DNA of 64,000 bases from Bacteroidales bacterium M2 (lineage in GTDB: Bacteria > Bacteroidota > Bacteroidia > Bacteroidales > Muribaculaceae). The notes under the pieces were generated by a model. That model was not told the origin of the DNA, made no database searches, and saw only the letters and a program-made list of their open reading frames with translations. A program made the position numbers and the translations under genes. Position 1 is the first letter of the stretch. Every line of letters begins with the position of its first letter. This document shows, piece after piece, positions 54,709-63,288 of the stretch. The DNA is taken from NCBI GenBank assembly GCA_001689415.1, contig LUJM01000096.1, positions 1-64,000 of the forward strand, given 5' to 3'.

Positions 54709-54740
54709 TTTGATAAATCGGGAATTTTTCACTAATTTTG
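54709..54740 (+). promoter_or_regulatory. Promoter of etfB-etfA-acd
   Basis: TTTG (54709-54712), exactly 20 bases, TAATTTTG (54733-54740); start codon at 54786. A full consensus match. Confidence 0.85.
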
Positions 54741-54785
54741 CGCAATTAAACAGAAATTTAACGAATTACATATAAAAAAGAGATT

Positions 54786-55658
54786 ATGAGTTTGAACATC
54801 ATAGTGCTTGCCAAGCAGGTGCCTGACACCCGCAACGTAGGCAAAGATGCCATGAAGGAAGACGGCACCATCAATCGCGCCGCTCTCCCTGCTATCTTCA
54901 ATCCGGAAGACCTCAACGCTCTTGAGCAGGCCATCCGCCTGAAAGAAACTCATCCCGGCAGCACGGTGACCCTTCTTACTATGGGCCTTCCCCGTGCTGC
55001 CGAGATTGTACGTGAGGCTATGTATCGCGGTGCCGACAAGGGTATTGTGTTAACAGACCGCGCATTAGGCGGTGCCGATACACTTGCAACATCGTACTCG
55101 CTTGCACAGGCAGTACGCAAACACGGTAACTACGACCTTATCATCGGCGGCCGCCAGGCTATCGACGGCGATACCGCACAGGTAGGCCCGCAGATTGCAG
55201 AGAAACTCGGTCTGCCCCAGGTAACATATGCTGAAGAAATCGTAGCTGTAGAGGGCGATAAAATCACAATCAAACGTCGCCTCGAAAATGGCGTTGAGAC
55301 TGTCAAAGCACCCCTTCCCTGCGTGGTTACAGTAAACGGCAGCGCCGCCGAGTGCCGCCCCCGCAATGCCAAGCGCGTGATGAAATACAAACGAGCAGCA
55401 TCGACCAGCGAGGCCAGCGCACTTAGCGAGAACGCCCAGGCATTCCTTACCGCTCATCCAGAGCTGAATATCGCCGAATGGGGCGCAGCATTCGTAGAGG
55501 CAGATCCCGAACAGATCGGTTTGGCCGGATCGCCCACAAAGGTTAAGACTATCGAAAACGTAGTCTTCACCGCTAAGGAAAGCCGCCAGCTCGACAACAA
55601 CGACGCTCAGATCGAAGAGCTCGTGAAAGAACTAATCGCCAACCACACCATCGGCTGA
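54786..55658 (+). CDS. etfB: Electron transfer flavoprotein beta subunit
   Basis: 290 residues. Small subunit of ETF, which carries electrons between acyl-CoA dehydrogenases and the respiratory or bifurcating partner. The N-terminal NIIVLAKQVPDTRNV and the family region DLIIGGRQAIDGDTAQVGPQIAEKLGLPQVTYAEEI are typical; LPCVVTVNGSAAECRPRNAKRVMKYKRA is the loop near the AMP or FAD site. A C-terminal extension carries LAGSPTKVKTIENVVF. First gene of a three-gene operon with a consensus promoter. Confidence 0.95.
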   Translation: MSLNIIVLAKQVPDTRNVGKDAMKEDGTINRAALPAIFNPEDLNALEQAIRLKETHPGSTVTLLTMGLPRAAEIVREAMYRGADKGIVLTDRALGGADTLATSYSLAQAVRKHGNYDLIIGGRQAIDGDTAQVGPQIAEKLGLPQVTYAEEIVAVEGDKITIKRRLENGVETVKAPLPCVVTVNGSAAECRPRNAKRVMKYKRAASTSEASALSENAQAFLTAHPELNIAEWGAAFVEADPEQIGLAGSPTKVKTIENVVFTAKESRQLDNNDAQIEELVKELIANHTIG

Positions 55659-55687
55659 TGCAGCCCATACACCAATCAATAAAAGCT

Positions 55688-56716
55688 ATGGCAGACAATA
55701 ATAATCTGATAGTATACTGCGAATACGATGAAGGCCGCGTAGCCGATGTGAGCCTCGAGCTCCTGACCAAGGGCCGTGTACTTGCCGACAAACTCGGAGT
55801 CAAACTTGAAGCCCTCGTAATCGGCGACAAGCTCGACGGTATCGAAGAGCAGATTTTCCCCTACGGCGCAGATGTAGTATATAAGGTAGAAGACAAACGC
55901 CTCTACCCCTATACCTCTAATCCTCATGCCGCCGTGCTTATCAACCTTTTCCGCGAGATTAAGCCCCAGATTTGCCTCATGGGTGCAACCTGCATCGGTC
56001 GCGACCTGGGTCCCCGCGTGAGCTCGTGCCTCCACAGCGGTCTTACCGCCGACTGTACATCGCTCGAAATCGGCGACCACAAGGATGCCAAGACCGGTAA
56101 AGAATATACCAACCTTCTCTACCAGATTCGTCCGGCATTCGGCGGCAACATCGTTGCTACCATTGTGAACCCCGACTGCCGTCCTCAGATGGCTACCGTT
56201 CGCGAGGGCGTGATGAAAAAAGAGGTTTACAATGCATCGCACAAAGGCGAGGTAATCAACCTTGATGCAAAGAAATATGTAGATGACACCGATTTCGTAG
56301 TTGAAATCATCGACCGCCAAATCGAGAAGTCGAAAGTAAATATCAAGAATGCACCTATCATCGTAGCCGGTGGTTACGGTGTAGGCAGCAAAGAGAATTT
56401 CGATCTTCTTTTCGACCTTGCCAAAACCCTTGGCGGCGAAGTAGGCGCATCGCGTGCGGCAGTAGATGCCGGTTATGTAGAACATGCCCGCCAGATCGGC
56501 CAGACCGGTGTGACCGTGCGTCCCAAACTCTATATCGCCTGCGGTATCTCCGGCCAGATCCAGCACATTGCCGGTATGCAGGAGAGCTCGATCATCATCT
56601 CGATCAACAATGACCCCAACGCACCGATCAACACCATTGCCGACTATGTGATTACCGGCGACATGGAAGAAATCGTGCCCAAGCTCATCAAGTATTACAA
56701 GAAAAACTCCAAGTAA
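55688..56716 (+). CDS. etfA: Electron transfer flavoprotein alpha subunit
   Basis: 342 residues from the ATG at 55688; an in-frame ATG at 55658 overlaps the etfB stop and is the alternative. The N-terminal domain (LIVYCEYDEGRVADVSLELLTKGRVLADKL) pairs with EtfB; the C-terminal FAD domain has VAGGYGVGSKENFDLLFDLAKTLGGEVGASRAAVDAGYV, the sites RQIGQTGVTVRPKLYIACGISGQIQH and SIIISINNDPNAPI. Together with EtfB it accepts electrons from the acyl-CoA dehydrogenase encoded three bases downstream. Confidence 0.95.
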   Translation: MADNNNLIVYCEYDEGRVADVSLELLTKGRVLADKLGVKLEALVIGDKLDGIEEQIFPYGADVVYKVEDKRLYPYTSNPHAAVLINLFREIKPQICLMGATCIGRDLGPRVSSCLHSGLTADCTSLEIGDHKDAKTGKEYTNLLYQIRPAFGGNIVATIVNPDCRPQMATVREGVMKKEVYNASHKGEVINLDAKKYVDDTDFVVEIIDRQIEKSKVNIKNAPIIVAGGYGVGSKENFDLLFDLAKTLGGEVGASRAAVDAGYVEHARQIGQTGVTVRPKLYIACGISGQIQHIAGMQESSIIISINNDPNAPINTIADYVITGDMEEIVPKLIKYYKKNSK

Positions 56717-56719
56717 GCC

Positions 56720-58420
56720 ATGGCTAATTTTTATACAGACAACGCCGATCTAAAGCACCATCTTCACCATCCGTTGATGGAAAAGATCGTTGCGCTGCGC
56801 GAGAGAAATTACACTGAAGCCGACAAATATGATTACGCCCCCACCGACTTCAACGATGCGATGGACAACTACGAGCGTGTGCTCGAAATTGTAGGCGAAA
56901 TCTGCGGCACCACAATAGCCAACAACGCCGAGGCAGTAGACCACCAGGGCGCATCGTGCTCTGACGGTCGTGCACACTATGCCGACGCTACTGTTGAAAA
57001 CCTCGACGTATGCCGCAAGGCAGGTCTTATGGGTATGGCGATGCCTCGTCGTTTCGGCGGCCTCAACTTCCCTATCACCCCCTATATCATGGCCGCAGAA
57101 ATCGTGAGCCGCGCCGATACAGGTTTCGAAAACCTGTGGGGCCTGCAGGACTGCGCCGAAACTCTCTATGAGTTCGGCAGCGAGGAGCAGCGAGCCAAAT
57201 ATATCCCCCGCGTTTGCGAAGGCGAGACCATGTCGATGGACCTCACCGAGCCCGACGCAGGTTCGGACCTTCAGAGCGTAATGCTCAAAGCTACCCAGAA
57301 AGAAGACGGCACATGGGTTCTCAATGGTGTAAAACGCTTCATCACCAACGGTGACAGCGATATCCACCTGGTGCTCGCCCGTAGCGAAGAAGGCACAAAG
57401 GACGGCCGTGGCCTGTCGATGTTTATCTACGACAAGCGCAACGGCGGTGTAACCGTACGCCGTATCGAGAATAAAATGGGTATCAAAGGCTCGCCCACAT
57501 GCGAACTTGTATACAAGAATGCACCTGCCGAACTTTGCGGATCACGCCGCATGGGCCTTATCAAGTATGTAATGGCTCTTATGAACGGTGCCCGTCTCGG
57601 TATCGCCGCACAGAGCGTTGGCGTAAGCGAACTTGCTTACCGCGAAGCATATCAGTATGCCCTCGAGCGCCGTCAGTTCGGTAAGGCTATCATCGAATTC
57701 CCCGCAGTGAGCGAAATGCTCGCCGTGATGAAGGCCAAGCTCGATGCCAGCCGTGCCCTGCTCTACGAATGCTCGCGCTTTGTAGATATGTACAAGATTT
57801 ACGAGGATATCGCCCGCGAACGCAGCCTCACCCCCGACGAACGTGCCGAGATGAAGCACTACAGCCGTCTGGCAGATTCACTTACCCCGCTTGCAAAAGG
57901 CCTCGGCAGTGAATATTGCAACCAGAATGCTTACGACTGCATCCAGATCCACGGTGGTTCGGGCTTCATGAAGGATTACGCTTGCGAACGCCTCTATCGC
58001 GACGCACGTATCACCTCTATCTACGAAGGTACAACCCAGCTGCAGGTAGTTGCCGCTATCCGCCACGTCACCACCGGTACTTACAGCACCCTTATCGAGG
58101 GCTATGCTGCCGAGGGTTATCCCAGCGAACTTGCCCCCATGGCAAATACACTCGCTGAGCTTACCAAGAAGTACAACGATGCTGTAGGCAAGGTAACAGA
58201 AGCCAACAACCAGGCATACCTCGATTTCATGGCACGTCGCCTTGTCGAAATGGCCGGTGATATCATCATGGCATACCTGCTCCTTCAGAGCGCCAAGACT
58301 GACGAAAGCTTTGTAAAGACTGCTACAGTGTATACTAAGCTTGTAGAGGCCGAGGTTGCCCGCCATACCAACTTCATCGACAATTTCTCAATCGAACAGC
58401 TCGCCGCTTACGGTATCTGA
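56720..58420 (+). CDS. Acyl-CoA dehydrogenase family protein
   Basis: 566 residues. Flavoenzyme of the acyl-CoA dehydrogenase fold: MSMDLTEPDAGSDLQSV (the FAD/substrate signature), KRFITNGDSDIHLVLARS, NGARLGIAAQSVGV, ALERRQFGKAI, and IQIHGGSGFMKDYACERLYRDARITSIYEGTTQLQ with the catalytic Glu region. A C-terminal helical extension of about 100 residues goes beyond the 380-residue standard form, as in the long subgroup common in Bacteroidales. With EtfAB it could oxidise or, by bifurcation, reduce short acyl-CoAs. The substrate is not predictable. Confidence 0.92.
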   Translation: MANFYTDNADLKHHLHHPLMEKIVALRERNYTEADKYDYAPTDFNDAMDNYERVLEIVGEICGTTIANNAEAVDHQGASCSDGRAHYADATVENLDVCRKAGLMGMAMPRRFGGLNFPITPYIMAAEIVSRADTGFENLWGLQDCAETLYEFGSEEQRAKYIPRVCEGETMSMDLTEPDAGSDLQSVMLKATQKEDGTWVLNGVKRFITNGDSDIHLVLARSEEGTKDGRGLSMFIYDKRNGGVTVRRIENKMGIKGSPTCELVYKNAPAELCGSRRMGLIKYVMALMNGARLGIAAQSVGVSELAYREAYQYALERRQFGKAIIEFPAVSEMLAVMKAKLDASRALLYECSRFVDMYKIYEDIARERSLTPDERAEMKHYSRLADSLTPLAKGLGSEYCNQNAYDCIQIHGGSGFMKDYACERLYRDARITSIYEGTTQLQVVAAIRHVTTGTYSTLIEGYAAEGYPSELAPMANTLAELTKKYNDAVGKVTEANNQAYLDFMARRLVEMAGDIIMAYLLLQSAKTDESFVKTATVYTKLVEAEVARHTNFIDNFSIEQLAAYGI

Positions 58421-58436
58421 TCGATAATATCTTATC

Positions 58437-58474
58437 AAAAAAACCGCCGGAATTTGATTCTCGGCGGTTTTTTT
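58437..58474 (+). terminator. Terminator of the etf-acd operon
   Basis: AAAAAAACCGCCG paired with CGGCGGTTTTTTT across a 12-base loop. Symmetrical, so it could also stop transcription of the AI-2E gene from the other side. Confidence 0.92.
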
Positions 58475-58486
58475 ATTCCTTAAAAG

Positions 58487-58637
58487 CCCGGTTTAAGGTT
58501 TGAGTTTAAGGTTTAGATAATGGCTTCTTTTCACTTGAAACCCGGTTTATGGTTTGGGGTTAAAGTTTAGATAATGGTGATAGACAAACCGGCGTTTGAG
58601 CTATTATCTAAACTCTAAACTCTCAACTATAAACTAA
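58487..58637. repeat. Three copies of a 37-base GTTTAGATAATRG repeat, third inverted
   Basis: Copies at 58487-58523 and 58541-58577 are direct (both CCCGGTTTA.GGTTT.....AGTTTAGATAATGG-like), and 58601-58637 is the inverted, more diverged third copy (its reverse complement ends GTTTAGATAATAG). Spacing of the direct copies is 54 bases. They fill the gap between the convergent acd and AI-2E genes. The T/G-rich strand looks superficially telomere-like, but this is a short degenerate repeat. Confidence 0.75.
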
Positions 58638-58639
58638 AC

Positions 58640-59740
58640 TCACGCTTCCAATTCGTCTTCGCGGGTGCTGATGTATTGGTCGTAGTAGGCCAAGAGCAGT
58701 GTTGTCAGGGGCAAGGCTATAATCAGGCCGATGAAGCCGAGCAGTGTGCCCCATACCGACAGGGACAGCAAAATAATGGCAGGGTTGAGGCCCATTGCCT
58801 TACCCATAATCTTGGGGGTAAGGAAGAAATCCTGAATGCACTGAACGATGATATATACAGCCATTGTAGCCCACCAGATATTCCAGAACTCGACGTTGCT
58901 GTCGACCGAACATACAAGACATAGCAAGGTCGAGGGTACAAGCGATATCAATTGCAGGTACGGTACCATATTGAGCAGGCCGATAAATAAGCCCAGCACG
59001 ACAGCCATTGGCAAACCTATGATGCTGAAACCTATGCTAAACAGTATTCCTACAATAAAAGCTACCAAAGCCTGACCACGGAAATAATGGTTCATTGATT
59101 CTTTGACATCACTAAAGATGCGGAATGTGGTATTGCGATATTTGGGTGGAACCATGCGGCGGAAGCCCTTGATGAGGCGTTCGTAATCGAGCATTATAAA
59201 TACCACATACAAAAGCACTATAAACCAACTAAATACACCCATTACAAAGTCGTAGCCACCAACAATAAACGAGCCCAACGTATCGAAAAAAGATTGAACA
59301 TCCTGACGAGTCAATTCCTTAGATATCCTATCAAGATCGATACTTTCACGGATGAAATTATGAATCGAATCGGGAATGAAGCTCACATGCGTTCCATTTT
59401 CGGTATAATGCCTTATAAAGTCGGCCACCTGGTGCATCTCGTGTAGAATCGAGGGCACGAAGAATACACCAAGCGCAACGATTACCAAAACACACTCGAA
59501 CAGCGTCATCATAATCGGCAACCACCTGTTTTTGACGCCGAGTAAGCGCTTGTTGTATTGCACAAAAGGCTCTAACAAATAAGCAATCAGCCAAGCAACA
59601 AGGAATGGCAGTAGCACCGACCTGAGCTCGTTGACAAGCCAAACAGCCGCCACAAGTGTAGCAATCGTTATCAACATGCGCACAACGCGGTCAAAAGTAA
59701 AAGGCCTCTGGGCCGGATTCTGCTCTATATTTTTAGTCAT
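58640..59740 (-). CDS. AI-2E family transporter (PerM-like permease)
   Basis: 366 residues from the ATG at 59740; the in-frame ATG at 59782 adds a stretch without family character. About seven to eight transmembrane helices: ITIATLVAAVWLVNELRSVLLPFLVAWLIAYLLEPFV, then a soluble segment, then VALFGLLNMVPYLQ-like and DFFLTPKIMGKAMGLNPAIILLSLSVWGTLLGFIGLIIALPL, the conserved end of the family. Despite the name, few members have been shown to move autoinducer-2; others are Na+/H+ antiporters or general permeases. Single gene, converging on the etf operon. Confidence 0.92.
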   Translation of the reverse strand: MTKNIEQNPAQRPFTFDRVVRMLITIATLVAAVWLVNELRSVLLPFLVAWLIAYLLEPFVQYNKRLLGVKNRWLPIMMTLFECVLVIVALGVFFVPSILHEMHQVADFIRHYTENGTHVSFIPDSIHNFIRESIDLDRISKELTRQDVQSFFDTLGSFIVGGYDFVMGVFSWFIVLLYVVFIMLDYERLIKGFRRMVPPKYRNTTFRIFSDVKESMNHYFRGQALVAFIVGILFSIGFSIIGLPMAVVLGLFIGLLNMVPYLQLISLVPSTLLCLVCSVDSNVEFWNIWWATMAVYIIVQCIQDFFLTPKIMGKAMGLNPAIILLSLSVWGTLLGFIGLIIALPLTTLLLAYYDQYISTREDELEA

Positions 59741-59813
59741 TTCGAAGTACAAAAAAGGTCTTTGTGATGCCAGAAATATCAATTATTAAACTCCGGGCTT
59801 GCAATGTAGCACT

Positions 59814-59989
59814 TAAGTAACTCTTAAAAATTAGTTTATATTATTAAGATTCACTGTTTCTTGATATGGCTGCGGCGCTTTTTGCTTTCATAATCAGTCG
59901 TGTAGAGAGCCATACTCCTTCGTATTCTATCAAAAAACTCTCGAATAATCCTTAAAAATCACTCGCTGCTAATTTTTGCGAGTTACTTA
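59814..59989. repeat. 176-base element with 21-base inverted ends
   Basis: Left end TAAGTAACTCTTAAAAATTAG (59814-59834) and right end 59969-59989 are reverse complements at 19 of 21 positions, with 134 AT-rich bases between them and no ORF. It lies in the 380-base gap between the divergent AI-2E and MFS genes. The outline is that of a MITE, or of a structured leader or small RNA; no target-site duplication is obvious. Confidence 0.55.
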
Positions 59990-60000
59990 GTACTGCCAAA

Positions 60001-60020
60001 ATTACAAAATATTTCGTAAT
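60001..60020. promoter_or_regulatory. 20-bp palindrome in the MFS promoter spacer, possible operator
   Basis: ATTACAAAATATTTCGTAAT reads nearly the same on both strands (18 of 20 positions). Its right end (TAAT) merges with the -7 box at 60017, and no TTTG stands at -33, so it could be an activator or repressor site. Confidence 0.5.
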
Positions 60021-60024
60021 TTTG
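60017..60024 (+). promoter_or_regulatory. -7 box of the MFS transporter gene
   Basis: TAATTTTG, with no TTTG at the -33 position. The leader would be about 90 bases. Just after the likely start site the RNA can form an 8-bp hairpin (TAATCTCA/TGAGATTA, 60034-60053). Confidence 0.6.
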
Positions 60025-60120
60025 CAGCAAATCTAATCTCATTCTTGAGATTAATATATCAGTCCAATCATTATATTCAAAAATCAATTGACGAAAATTT
60101 AAACACCAATCAATAAAAAA

Positions 60121-61821
60121 ATGAAAAAAAACTTGACAGTGACACTGCGCGACAAAGCATGGGCACGCTGGACGGCGCTTGGCCTCCTTGCCTTTGCAAT
60201 GTTCTGCTCGTACATTTTCATGGATATCCTTTCGCCTATCAAGGATCTCCTACAGTCGACCCGAGGCTGGGACTCAACAGCATTTGGTACGATGCAAGGT
60301 TCTGAAACCTTCCTCAACGTATTTATCTTCTTCCTCATATTCGCAGGTATCATCCTCGATAAGATGGGCGTACGCTTCACAGCAGTGCTATCAGGCGCTG
60401 TTATGCTTGTTGGCGCAACAATCAACTGGTATGCTCTTACCGACCAGTTCCTTGCCAGCAACCTTGCAGTATGGTTTACCGAACACCTCAACTATATCCC
60501 CGGCTTTGACGAGCTCGGAATCTCACCCTTCTATGAAGGGATGCCCGCTTCGGCCAAATTCAGTGCCATTGGCTTTATGATCTTTGGCTGTGGTGTAGAA
60601 ATGGCCGGTATCACAGTAAGCCGTGGTATTGTGAAATGGTTCAAGGGACGCGAAATGGCTATGGCCATGGGCTCTGAAATGGCACTTGCCCGCCTGGGTG
60701 TAGGCACATGTATGATTTTCTCGCCACTTGTAGCTAACTTCGGCGGCGAAGTGAGTGTGTCGCGCTCAGTAGCATTTGGCGTGGTGCTTCTTCTCATCGC
60801 ACTTATGATGTTTGTTGTCTACTTCTTTATGGACAAGAAACTCGACGCACAGACCGGCGAGGGCGAGGAAAAGGACGAACCGTTCAAGATTTCAGACCTT
60901 GGTAAAATCCTGTCGAGCTGGGCATTCTGGCTCGTGGCACTGCTTTGCGTACTTTACTACTCAGCTATCTTCCCCTTCCAGAAATATGCAGTAAACATGC
61001 TGCAGTGCAACCTTACCCTCAACCCCGAAGGTGTAGGCGAATTCTGGCAGAGCGACCTTGCCACATATATTCAGTATGTGATTATGCTTATCGTAGCCAT
61101 TGGTTCGTTTGCATTCAGTTTCTCTAAAGAAAATAGAATCAAAGTGCCTGCACTCACAGTAGCAGTAATTTCACTTGTGGTATATTGCGTTATGGGCTAC
61201 ATGCGCCAGAGTGCAGCAGCTATCTTTGCCGTTTTCCCATTGCTTGCAGTGGGTATCACCCCTATCCTCGGCAACTATGTAGACCATAAAGGCAAGGCAG
61301 CATCGATGCTGATTTTCGGCTCATTGCTTCTTATTATCTGCCACCTTACATTTGCGTTTATCCTGCCGATGTTCAAGGGCAATGATGTCGGCGGTGTAAT
61401 CGTGGCCTATATCACAATTCTCGTGCTCGGAGCCAGCTTCTCACTCGTACCCGCGTCGCTATGGCCGAGCGTGCCCAAGCTTGTAGATGCCAAAATCATC
61501 GGTTCGGCCTATGCTCTTATATTCTGGATTCAGAATATCGGTCTTTGGCTCTTCCCCTTGCTTATCGGTAAGGTTCTCGATGCAACAAACACCGATATTG
61601 TATCGGATGTAAACGCCGGTCTTATGACAGCCGAAGAGGCAGCTGTAAGCTACAATTACACATGGCCTCTGGTAATGCTTGCCTGCCTTGGTGTAGCCGC
61701 CCTCATCCTCGGCCTCATCCTCAAAGGTGTAGATGCAAAACGCCATATCGGCCTCGAACTGCCCAACATCGCCCCCTCGGCTGAAGTTGCAGAATCAGAA
61801 ATCGAATCAGCAGAAGAATAA
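60121..61821 (+). CDS. Major facilitator superfamily transporter
   Basis: 566 residues, twelve predicted helices. The first is TALGLLAFAMFCSYIFMDILSP; loop 2-3 has GIILDKMGVRFTAVLSG, the MFS motif A pattern. A long segment between helices 3 and 4 (about 100-135, LTDQFLASNLAVWFTEHLNYIPGFDEL) and a charged linker at about 240-255 (AQTGEGEEKDEP) are unusual. The second half repeats the pattern (ITPILGNYVDHKGKAASML). It resembles Bacteroidales MFS proteins of the MFSD1/oxalate-formate antiporter kind; the substrate is unknown. Single gene with its own terminator and a possible operator. Confidence 0.9.
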   Translation: MKKNLTVTLRDKAWARWTALGLLAFAMFCSYIFMDILSPIKDLLQSTRGWDSTAFGTMQGSETFLNVFIFFLIFAGIILDKMGVRFTAVLSGAVMLVGATINWYALTDQFLASNLAVWFTEHLNYIPGFDELGISPFYEGMPASAKFSAIGFMIFGCGVEMAGITVSRGIVKWFKGREMAMAMGSEMALARLGVGTCMIFSPLVANFGGEVSVSRSVAFGVVLLLIALMMFVVYFFMDKKLDAQTGEGEEKDEPFKISDLGKILSSWAFWLVALLCVLYYSAIFPFQKYAVNMLQCNLTLNPEGVGEFWQSDLATYIQYVIMLIVAIGSFAFSFSKENRIKVPALTVAVISLVVYCVMGYMRQSAAAIFAVFPLLAVGITPILGNYVDHKGKAASMLIFGSLLLIICHLTFAFILPMFKGNDVGGVIVAYITILVLGASFSLVPASLWPSVPKLVDAKIIGSAYALIFWIQNIGLWLFPLLIGKVLDATNTDIVSDVNAGLMTAEEAAVSYNYTWPLVMLACLGVAALILGLILKGVDAKRHIGLELPNIAPSAEVAESEIESAEE

Positions 61822-61867
61822 TTGACTTTATATCACAAGTCAGCTACAAACGATTTTAGGACTTAGT

Positions 61868-61903
61868 AAAAAACGGCAACCAATTGCGGTTGTCGTTTTT
61901 TTT
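61868..61903 (+). terminator. Terminator of the MFS gene
   Basis: Stem ACGGCAACC/GGTTGTCGT (one G-U pair) with a 6-base loop and a run of T. The remaining 61904-62050 is AT-rich with nothing recognisable. Confidence 0.88.
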
Positions 61904-62050
61904 ATTTGGAACTCCTCGAATTCGAGGGGTTTGAAAGGGCTTGAAATGACTAACGAAATATGTTTAATCCAAAAAACATGACACTATTACAGTACTTATG
62001 CAGATATTACGTTAAAAAAGGAATGATAGAAAATGGCTTGTTATTTGTTT

Positions 62051-62081
62051 TTTGGCTTTTGGCCTAATTTTTGTATATTTG
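62051..62081 (+). promoter_or_regulatory. Promoter of the plsC operon
   Basis: TTTG (62051-62054), 19 bases, TATATTTG (62074-62081); ATG at 62105. Confidence 0.75.
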
Positions 62082-62104
62082 CATGATATAAGCAAGTTTA
62101 TCCG

Positions 62105-62821
62105 ATGAAACTGATATTATACTATATCTACTTCATATTAATAGCAGCGCCACTGTTGCTGAGTATCACTATATTAGCTGCAACACTGACCATTGTTGGC
62201 AGCGCACTTGGCGGAGGCCGTATATTTGGTTACTGGCCCGGAGCGATATGGGGCCGTTTGTTCTGTATTCTTTCCTTAGTCAGGGTAAAAGTACGCGGTC
62301 GCGACAATATATCACGCGGACAAAGCTATGTATTCGTAGCCAACCACCAGGGAGCATTCGACATATTTTCGATTTACGGTTATCTGGGACATAATTTCCG
62401 CTGGATGATGAAGAAGAGCCTTGAGCGTATACCATTAGTTGGCTACAGCTGCAAGGTATCAGGACATATATTCGTAGATAATTCGAGACCTTCTGCCGTA
62501 CGCACCACAATGCAGACCGCCGAGCAACGCCTCGCCGGAGGAATGTCGGTTGTAGTCTTCCCTGAAGGTTCACGCACCCTCGACGGTCGTATGCACGCTT
62601 TCCGTCGCGGTGCATTTACCCTTGCCGTAGAATTCGGACTACCGGTAGTGCCCATTACAATCGACGGGGCATACCGAGTGCTACGCCGCGACTCGTGGTT
62701 ATTACACCCGGGCACTATCATACTGACAATTCACAAACCTATCGAGGCTCCCGAAGGAGGCCGTCATGAATTGGCCGACCTCATGGAGAAATCCTACAAA
62801 GCCATCGAGAGCGCCCTATGA
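62105..62821 (+). CDS. plsC: 1-acyl-sn-glycerol-3-phosphate acyltransferase
   Basis: 238 residues. An N-terminal membrane anchor (about 1-35) precedes the acyltransferase domain with the HX4D motif NHQGAFD (His81, Asp86), the acyl-acceptor motif VFPEGSRTLDG (about 150-160) and the VVPITIDGAY block. It adds the second fatty acid to lysophosphatidic acid, giving phosphatidic acid, at the inner membrane. The stop overlaps the next gene by ATGA. Confidence 0.93.
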   Translation: MKLILYYIYFILIAAPLLLSITILAATLTIVGSALGGGRIFGYWPGAIWGRLFCILSLVRVKVRGRDNISRGQSYVFVANHQGAFDIFSIYGYLGHNFRWMMKKSLERIPLVGYSCKVSGHIFVDNSRPSAVRTTMQTAEQRLAGGMSVVVFPEGSRTLDGRMHAFRRGAFTLAVEFGLPVVPITIDGAYRVLRRDSWLLHPGTIILTIHKPIEAPEGGRHELADLMEKSYKAIESAL

Positions 62822-63288
62822 CATCAACGGACATCTACAAAGTGCCCGCTTCGGTGTATGCAATGATATATCTCAGGAAGCACTGCACCATACCGGCTGT
62901 AGTGTTCGTTATGTTGCTTGCGATAGCGTTTATCGCAGGCTTCAACGACGTGCGCTGGTGGCTGATCGGACTTATGTCGATTTTTGTTGTATCCCCAATG
63001 GCTGTATCAATGGCCTGGTTTATCGCTACCGGCCGCAAGGATTTGGCCATACGCCTCCACCCACAGAGCATAGAGACCGACGGCAAATCAATAACAGTGA
63101 GTTTCTACCCATTTGAATATGACGATGAGAACTTGCAAGCGATAGACTCTGTTGTTATAGATAGACATAATATTTCAACTATCGTATATGGCAGCAAGTA
63201 TACACGCATATCGCTGCAACAAGACAAACCATTCGATTTTTTATTAATACCCAACGAGGCCCAGCCCCAGTCTACTATATTTGAATAA
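62818..63288 (+). CDS. Small membrane protein of unknown function
   Basis: 156 residues. Two adjacent helices (IPAVVFVMLLAIAFIAGF, and WWLIGLMSIFVVSPMAVSMAWFIATG) followed by a soluble beta-rich region (about 80-156: LHPQSIETDGKSITVSFYPFEYDDENLQ) resembling a PH-like or YcxB-like fold. No family recognised. It is coupled to plsC and to the next gene by overlapping start and stop codons, so all three belong to one transcript. Confidence 0.7.
   Translation: MTSTDIYKVPASVYAMIYLRKHCTIPAVVFVMLLAIAFIAGFNDVRWWLIGLMSIFVVSPMAVSMAWFIATGRKDLAIRLHPQSIETDGKSITVSFYPFEYDDENLQAIDSVVIDRHNISTIVYGSKYTRISLQQDKPFDFLLIPNEAQPQSTIFE

Noticed and set aside
55676..56566. Antisense open frame of 296 codons opposite etfA
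   Set aside because: Mirror of a strongly biased coding sequence; Cys- and His-rich translation without motif.
58487..58637. Telomere-like repeat
   Set aside because: Only three degenerate copies, one inverted, in the interior of a chromosome segment; no regular short unit.
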